Origin: Ecdyonurus torrentis
Lineage: Eukaryota > Arthropoda > Insecta > Ephemeroptera > Heptageniidae
Reading direction: 5' to 3'
Length of the DNA: 64,000 nucleotides
Assembly (NCBI GenBank): GCA_949318235.1
Contig: OX439131.1
Coordinates: 27,717,489 to 27,781,488, forward strand
Both the position numbers and the translations under genes were made by a program. How positions within the stretch are numbered: position 1 is the first letter of the stretch; the number at the start of each line of letters is the position of its first letter. The notes beneath the pieces were generated by a model. That model was not told the DNA's origin, made no database searches, and saw only the letters and a program-made list of their open reading frames with translations. This document shows, in pieces, positions 59,301 through 64,000 of the stretch.

Positions 59301-61679
59301 AAAAAAAGTGTGTTACGTGGTGCATTGTCTTGTGTACAGTGACAAAACAATTTGGGATTCAGGAGAACTAAAACCAGTGGGTCTATTTTAAATTACAAAA
59401 AAAAAAAAAAAAAATAATAATAATAATAATAATAATCCAAGGAGAAGAACTAAACGATTACTTTAGTTTTTACTTTCAATATTTATTACACCATTTTTAT
59501 TATTATTATTATTATGTGCTAGGTTTCTCTAAGCCATCACATTGCGAACGTGAAGGCTAGCACATCCTTCCAACACTGTGGGCTCTCATCAACCACTACG
59601 AGACTCCAGCTACCCCACTCTTTATTATTTCTTTACTTTCTGTTTTAACTTTCTACTTTATAATATGTTGACAAGGACCCACTGACTATAGAAGCAGGAG
59701 GCAAGCAATTTGTTGTGCCAAATCAGTTTGGAGAAATTAGAAAGCAAAAAAATATAAGAGAAAGAGAAAGAGGAGGCGGAAGAACAGATTTTGTTTTACA
59801 AACACAATGGGGGGTGGGGGGCTATTATCTTTCCCCATCACTAATATCATATTAAAAACCAATTAAAATGAAATAAATGCACTGGAGTTGGGAAATGTTG
59901 ATACTAGAAATAGAATAAGCGAGTGTACAGTACAAAAATTATGATAATAACAATACAGGATTGGGATTCTGGTTAAAATATTTAACGTTCTAAAAAGCAA
60001 CAAAACTAGAGCAAGGAAGGTAAAAAAAAAAAAAAAAAAAAAAGCACTGGAAACTATAGAAATAAAATAATTAAAGGAAGGAAAAAGAGGTTCATTGTTT
60101 TACTTAAAATATAAAAGCATTATGTGATTGGCAACTAAAAGAAGTGAGTGATTACTGATTAGTGTTAGCTAACCATAAAAACTATGATGCATAATTTTCT
60201 ATTTTTTAATTGCGTTGATGTGAAGAGGATCATTTTACCTCAATCATAGGTATGCATGCATGCAATTTTGTTTATTTTACACAAGTATTTGATGTCATAA
60301 TCCCCTTGTCGCAGTGAGTCACAATGAATCCTTTCCAGAAACGTGGCTATGAGCTGTGGCTTACCAGACCACAGGCGCCAAACACAGCACTCCTTTGGGC
60401 TCCTACTATCAGACCATCTTTTACCTTACTATGGCAGGACTCATTACAAGCAGTGCATCAACTGCCAAGTCTGCAATGCACTTTGCACTGGTAATGCAAA
60501 CTCTTAAAGATTAACCTCAGACATTTTTTTTATTTCAGCAAAAGTTTTCAATAGCATGCGTACCAAATTTCAAATTAAATTATTGGTTATGTGGTAAAAA
60601 ATAACATGGGAAATATTGGACAACTTACACTCACCATGTTATTATTGATATCATATATTTTTTTTTATATATAATAGATGGACAAATGAATTTGAAATTA
60701 AGTCTACATGCTATTGAAGGCAATACACAAACTTAGTGAAATTTTTTAAAAAATCTATCTAATAATCAAAAAAAGTTCCGTCTTGTCTGAGGTTAATCGT
60801 TATACATGCTGAGACATCACAGCTCAACACCACGTACCTACTAGCTGGTTAACAAGACCAGCCAGCACAGACTTGGAATCAAACATCGATCCTCCAAATG
60901 CCAGACAAGTGCACTAACGACTAGCAACAGTTATTATTATTATTATTTTTTAATATAAATTATTTACGAACTGGTATGAAATAAACTAATCTTAACTCAT
61001 TGTGCGCAGAAATTTTTTATATAAAATAAATGAAAATATTTCTGCAAGGTAAAAAAATAAAAACAATGTTGTATACTGTAGTTGTGTTGATGATTTGAAG
61101 TGGTCCAGGGTGACAAGCGACTGCATATTAACATTGTCCTGAATATTACGATACCCTAAAGTGTTTATTAATAGTTTGCTATACTTACCAACAATCTGTT
61201 GTATCTGAGAATGTTTTGCTTCCAGCAACTTTCTCTTCTCCTCTGAGCTAAGTGCATGAGCTTCTTCTTCTTCCTCTGGACACTGCTGAACTGCTGTTCT
61301 CACTGCAGTAATCCAAGCAACTTTTTCTTTAGGTTTCTGAACTTTCAGCTCAAACATTTCAGGGTCTGAAGGGTTAGAAGATATGAGGTAGATGCCACGA
61401 GATTCTTGACCAGCCTTTTCACGTACTAATAGTTTTTGCAAAGATACAACACCCGCCTAAAACACAAAATATTAATGAATGGATTGTTATTATTGAAATT
61501 ACTATGTAAATGATTAAGTATTTACCTTATTGTCTGGGGTGAAGAATGTGTACTTGTGATTGCTTTCTTGAAGAAAGAAGAGAACATCTGAGAGTACAAT
61601 CACAAGTACTATTTGCATTTTACTACGTCCTTGCATCAGCATCGCATATCCTTCAAACCTGTAACATAAAAATTCATTA

Positions 61680-61712
<33 letters not shown>

Positions 61713-63198
61713 TGTATGTATGTATGTATGTATGTATGTATGTATGTATGTATGTATGTATGTATGTATGTATGTATGTATGTATGTATGTATATATATA
61801 TATATTTTTATATTATTATTTTTTTTTTAATGAAAGCAAAAGGAATTGTATAACTTTGTTACCTTAGCTTTCTATTTGCAGACAGAATATCTGATTTCTT
61901 GAATTTCTGACCTCTGTAGATTGTAAACGACTTTGCATCTATCCTGTTGTAAATTTCTAGTTTTCGGTCTTCCTTTTCTTTCTCTGCTACTTGGGCATCA
62001 ACTTCCACTAATATTTCCTGTGAGAATAAATTATATCATTAGCATGTATGATAAGCATAAAAACAACATCCACTTACTTTCACAAGTGCAAGAGCCCTGC
62101 TTAGCTTCTCCTGCTCTGGCTTATTGTCTTTGGCAGTCTTGATGAGGGGTTCAATGAGCAAGGGATACTTTGTCAATCGTTGGGTGACAAACAGAACACA
62201 TTCAGGTATTCCTTTCTTTTTAAGAAGTGGGTTAGTTTGGCAATGTCTTACAAACTCTCCGAAGCGTCTGTCATGTTGCAGATAATCTTTGTACAAGTCT
62301 ACAGCATCACGGTGCCGACTGCAGAATTCGCCATAAGCAGATTTTAGTTTTTCAGCTTCAAGGCCTGAAAATTGTTCTAGGAGAATGTCTGCAATGGAGT
62401 CTAACACTGGTGCTCTACTCTTCTGTCGTTCACGTAGCTTATGTAGAAATGACAAATGTATTTCTGTCAGGTCAGCCAGTCTTGGAAACATGCGATCTAA
62501 ATTGTGACCCATTTGGAAATACTTTTGTAAACCTTCAACAAAAACCTATAACAGAATAAATTGCACATTAGTATACATAGATAATTTTGTTAGGAGATAA
62601 ACAGTTTACCTTTTGCATAACCCTTAAAGTTAAACAGTGATGTTTTTCAGTTAGTATGAATTCATAAATGTGTTCTTGTCTTTTTATTTCCTTTTCTTTA
62701 AGTTTCTTTGTTACCTGTGGAAAATAAAAACATGTAAGTAAATACTGAAGTACAATACTGAAATCTAAATTTAACCATACACACGACGTACTTCTTTGCC
62801 TGCTGTAGGTGTCCAAGAGTCAGGCTCTTCATCTTGCAGGCCTAAGAAAGGGTCAGTCTCAAGATCATGTGCTGTAATTGGGGCTGTAATAAAAATATAA
62901 TACAGTTACTCCAAAGTTTTAATAATATATTGCTTTGATCTTTTTATATTGAATGTTAACTTACTTTCATCCAAAAATTCCAAAGGTACTAATGGAACAT
63001 CATCTGAATAGCTGAAATATATATAAAAAAAATAAGACTAATTAGAATTTTACAAATTATTCAATCAAGGCAATTTTGTTTTCAAAGCAATGGAGAAAAA
63101 AAAAAAAAAAAAAAGGTGGCGATGGCATTTTTACTTACTTGTCATGGTGTCCATGATGATGATGATGGTCAGCTTCCTTTTCTTCACTGATAATTTGG
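56316..63198 (-). CDS. Lbc-family Rho guanine nucleotide exchange factor (5' partial)
   Basis: Activates Rho-type GTPases by exchanging GDP for GTP. Exons in the window (high to low): 63139-63198, 62965-63011, 62792-62883, 62610-62714, 62078-62545, 61863-62017, 61526-61658, 61189-61456, 58119-58300, 57838-58018, 57639-57745, 57369-57571, 56316-57288. Together they give 990 residues to the stop, all in frame. The first lacks its upstream partner, so the start is outside the window. A DH domain covers about residues 78-285 (RQEHIYEFI, YGEFCSRH, CVLFVTQRLTKYPLLIE), and a PH domain about 290-410 (FEGYAMLMQGRSKMQ, LSDVLFFLQE, KAGVVSLQKLLVRE, PEMFELKVQKP). A Ser-rich linker, a coiled coil near 675-740 (QLEELRNLQDRLSQEKEAWAR) and a Pro/Gln-rich tail ending EEEVIFF follow. 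This matches ARHGEF2/ARHGEF18/ARHGEF28/AKAP13; which one cannot be decided. Confidence 0.93.
58465..58560. repeat. Imperfect hairpin element
   Basis: GGGAATAGCTTAGACTGAC and the complement GTCAGTCTAAGC...CTATTCCC, the right arm carrying a short insertion. It lies in the large RhoGEF intron. Confidence 0.55.
58623..58779. mobile_element. 157 bp MITE, PIF/Harbinger-like
   Basis: Near-perfect hairpin: AGGTAGAGACAGTGGTAAAA at the left, its mirror at the right, plus CGCGTTTTTATTGT/ACAATAAAAACGCG and CTCTGATTGGCT/AGCCAATCAGAG inside. The 3 bp target duplication TAA (58620-58622, 58780-58782) fits the TWA preference of PIF/Harbinger. Confidence 0.75.
60320..60925 (-). mobile_element. tRNA-derived SINE-like repeat, copy 2, split by a MITE
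   Basis: On the minus strand it begins GCTAGTCGTTAGTGCACTTG (A-box-like) and reads GTTTGATTCC (B-box-like) about 35 nt later. The body is shared with 40640-40980. It is interrupted at a TTAA by the element at 60515-60792. Confidence 0.6.
60515..60792. mobile_element. 278 bp piggyBac-like MITE
   Basis: Ends CCTCAGAC and GTCTGAGG are perfect inverted repeats flanked by TTAA at 60511-60514 and 60793-60796, the exact target signature of piggyBac. No coding. It is younger than the SINE it interrupts. Confidence 0.75.
61684..61792. repeat. (GTAT)n microsatellite
   Basis: About 109 bp of GTAT units followed by TA, in the RhoGEF intron between the two PH-domain exons at 61526-61658 and 61863-62017. 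Confidence 0.95.
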
Positions 63199-64000
63199 CT
63201 GTAACAAAACACAACTATTAATGATCATAGTAAATCATATTAAACATAAAAATATTAAAAGATGAAACAGCACACGATCCTGTAAAAAAAAAATATTATT
63301 TCAAGGCATGTAGAAATTTATGTAATAGTAATAATCATAAAAAATCATTCCAGACATGTAAATGAGATAAATAAATACTAGCTGGGTTATAATATCAGCC
63401 ATATTTTATATAATAGAGTAGAAGAATGAAGATAATCATGAGATGAAATGAGATAAAAATGTTTATAAAAGTGAAACAAAGAAATGAAATATATACACAT
63501 TATATTCTCATGCAATAGTGCAACATAGCATTGTTGTTAGCCACTTGGGTCATCATTAACAATACAAAGCACATATAAACAATCCAGGTGAGTGATTTAG
63601 TAGTTTGTGATTTTTGTGTGTTAAGGTGCTAAATGTGGGCAAGATTTCAGATACAATGTGTGTTTAAAGGTATATAAAATAAAGTAAATAGTGTTCTGTT
63701 AAACAAAGAAACTTTGTACAGAAAACAAAAAAGTAGTAGAAGAAGAAGTTATACCATAATTTAGCAAGTACCCTGACTCGACAGGCGCACAAACATTGTG
63801 CGTAATTACGCACATTTTTAGGCGTAACATAAAAATTACTCACAATTACGCCCAAAGTTTGTGCGCATTGTGAGTAACTTGAAAATTACATAAAATTTAC
63901 GCACAAACTTGTGCGCATTGTACGTAAAATTCACATATGCGTAAATTTTGAATTTTATAGGAAAAAATCCTATAGGAAAAATATTAATATATAAAAATTA
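63199..64000 (-). other. RhoGEF intron running off the window edge
   Basis: No further exon could be identified. From about 63785 onward there is a cluster of related words (CACAAACATTGTGCG, TTTGTGCGCATTGTGAGTAA, CTTGTGCGCATTGTACGTAA, ATTACGCAC) in both orientations, probably part of another inverted-repeat element cut by the window end. Confidence 0.45.

Noticed and set aside
1..64000. CRISPR array, operon or prokaryotic features
   Set aside because: Spliced animal genes throughout; the repeats are microsatellites, inverted repeats and transposons, not spaced direct repeats.

Overview
This is a window of animal nuclear DNA. It is visibly AT-rich and full of long A/T tracts, (TA)n microsatellites and transposable-element remnants. 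The real genes are split into many short exons with GT-AG introns. I can join five protein-coding genes exon by exon, and in every case the reading frame stays open across the predicted junctions. The gene set (N-myristoyltransferase, an SLC38A11-type transporter, RPRD2, TRMO and an Lbc-type RhoGEF) is metazoan. The RhoGEF and NMT wording looks invertebrate, perhaps arthropod, but that is an impression and not a measurement.

Layout. 1099-13907 (-) is NMT, 12 exons, 491 aa. Its introns hold a dense set of inverted repeats, and intron 1 also holds a 3.0 kb pogo-type transposon and a LINE reverse-transcriptase fragment. 13908-16809 is a divergent intergenic region containing a 1.24 kb palindrome. 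16810-25135 (+) is an SLC38A11-like amino acid transporter, 8 exons, 475 aa. 25136-36563 is a long AT-rich intergenic stretch with a probable 3'UTR, a dispersed MITE, a tRNA-like sequence and an 0.8 kb palindrome. 36564-44866 (-) is RPRD2, 9 exons, 954 aa. About 0.7 kb of shared upstream DNA separates it from TRMO at 45572-50539 (+), 4 exons, 474 aa. 50540-56315 is tail-to-tail intergenic DNA. 56316-63198 (-) is the C-terminal part of a DH-PH RhoGEF whose 5' exons lie beyond the window.

The genes are unrelated housekeeping or signalling functions (protein lipidation, amino acid transport, RNA polymerase II CTD binding, tRNA modification, Rho activation). I see no pathway linking them, apart from the head-to-head promoter arrangement of RPRD2 and TRMO.

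The most interesting signal is in the repeats. A near-perfect 0.7 kb palindrome in NMT intron 10 carries a complete type I hammerhead self-cleaving ribozyme motif at 2222-2281. It has stem I with an internal loop, the CTGATGA and GAAA cores, a 4 bp stem II, and a stem III of only three base pairs with no loop. A single-arm copy of the same element lies 49 kb away at 51.3-51.7 kb and has the general-base G12 replaced. The opposite palindrome arm has a different core mutation. Weaker CTGATGA...GAAA arrangements occur in two other palindromes. The window therefore appears to hold a family of ribozyme-bearing foldback elements, related in concept to retrozymes and Penelope-like element ribozymes but arranged as palindromes.
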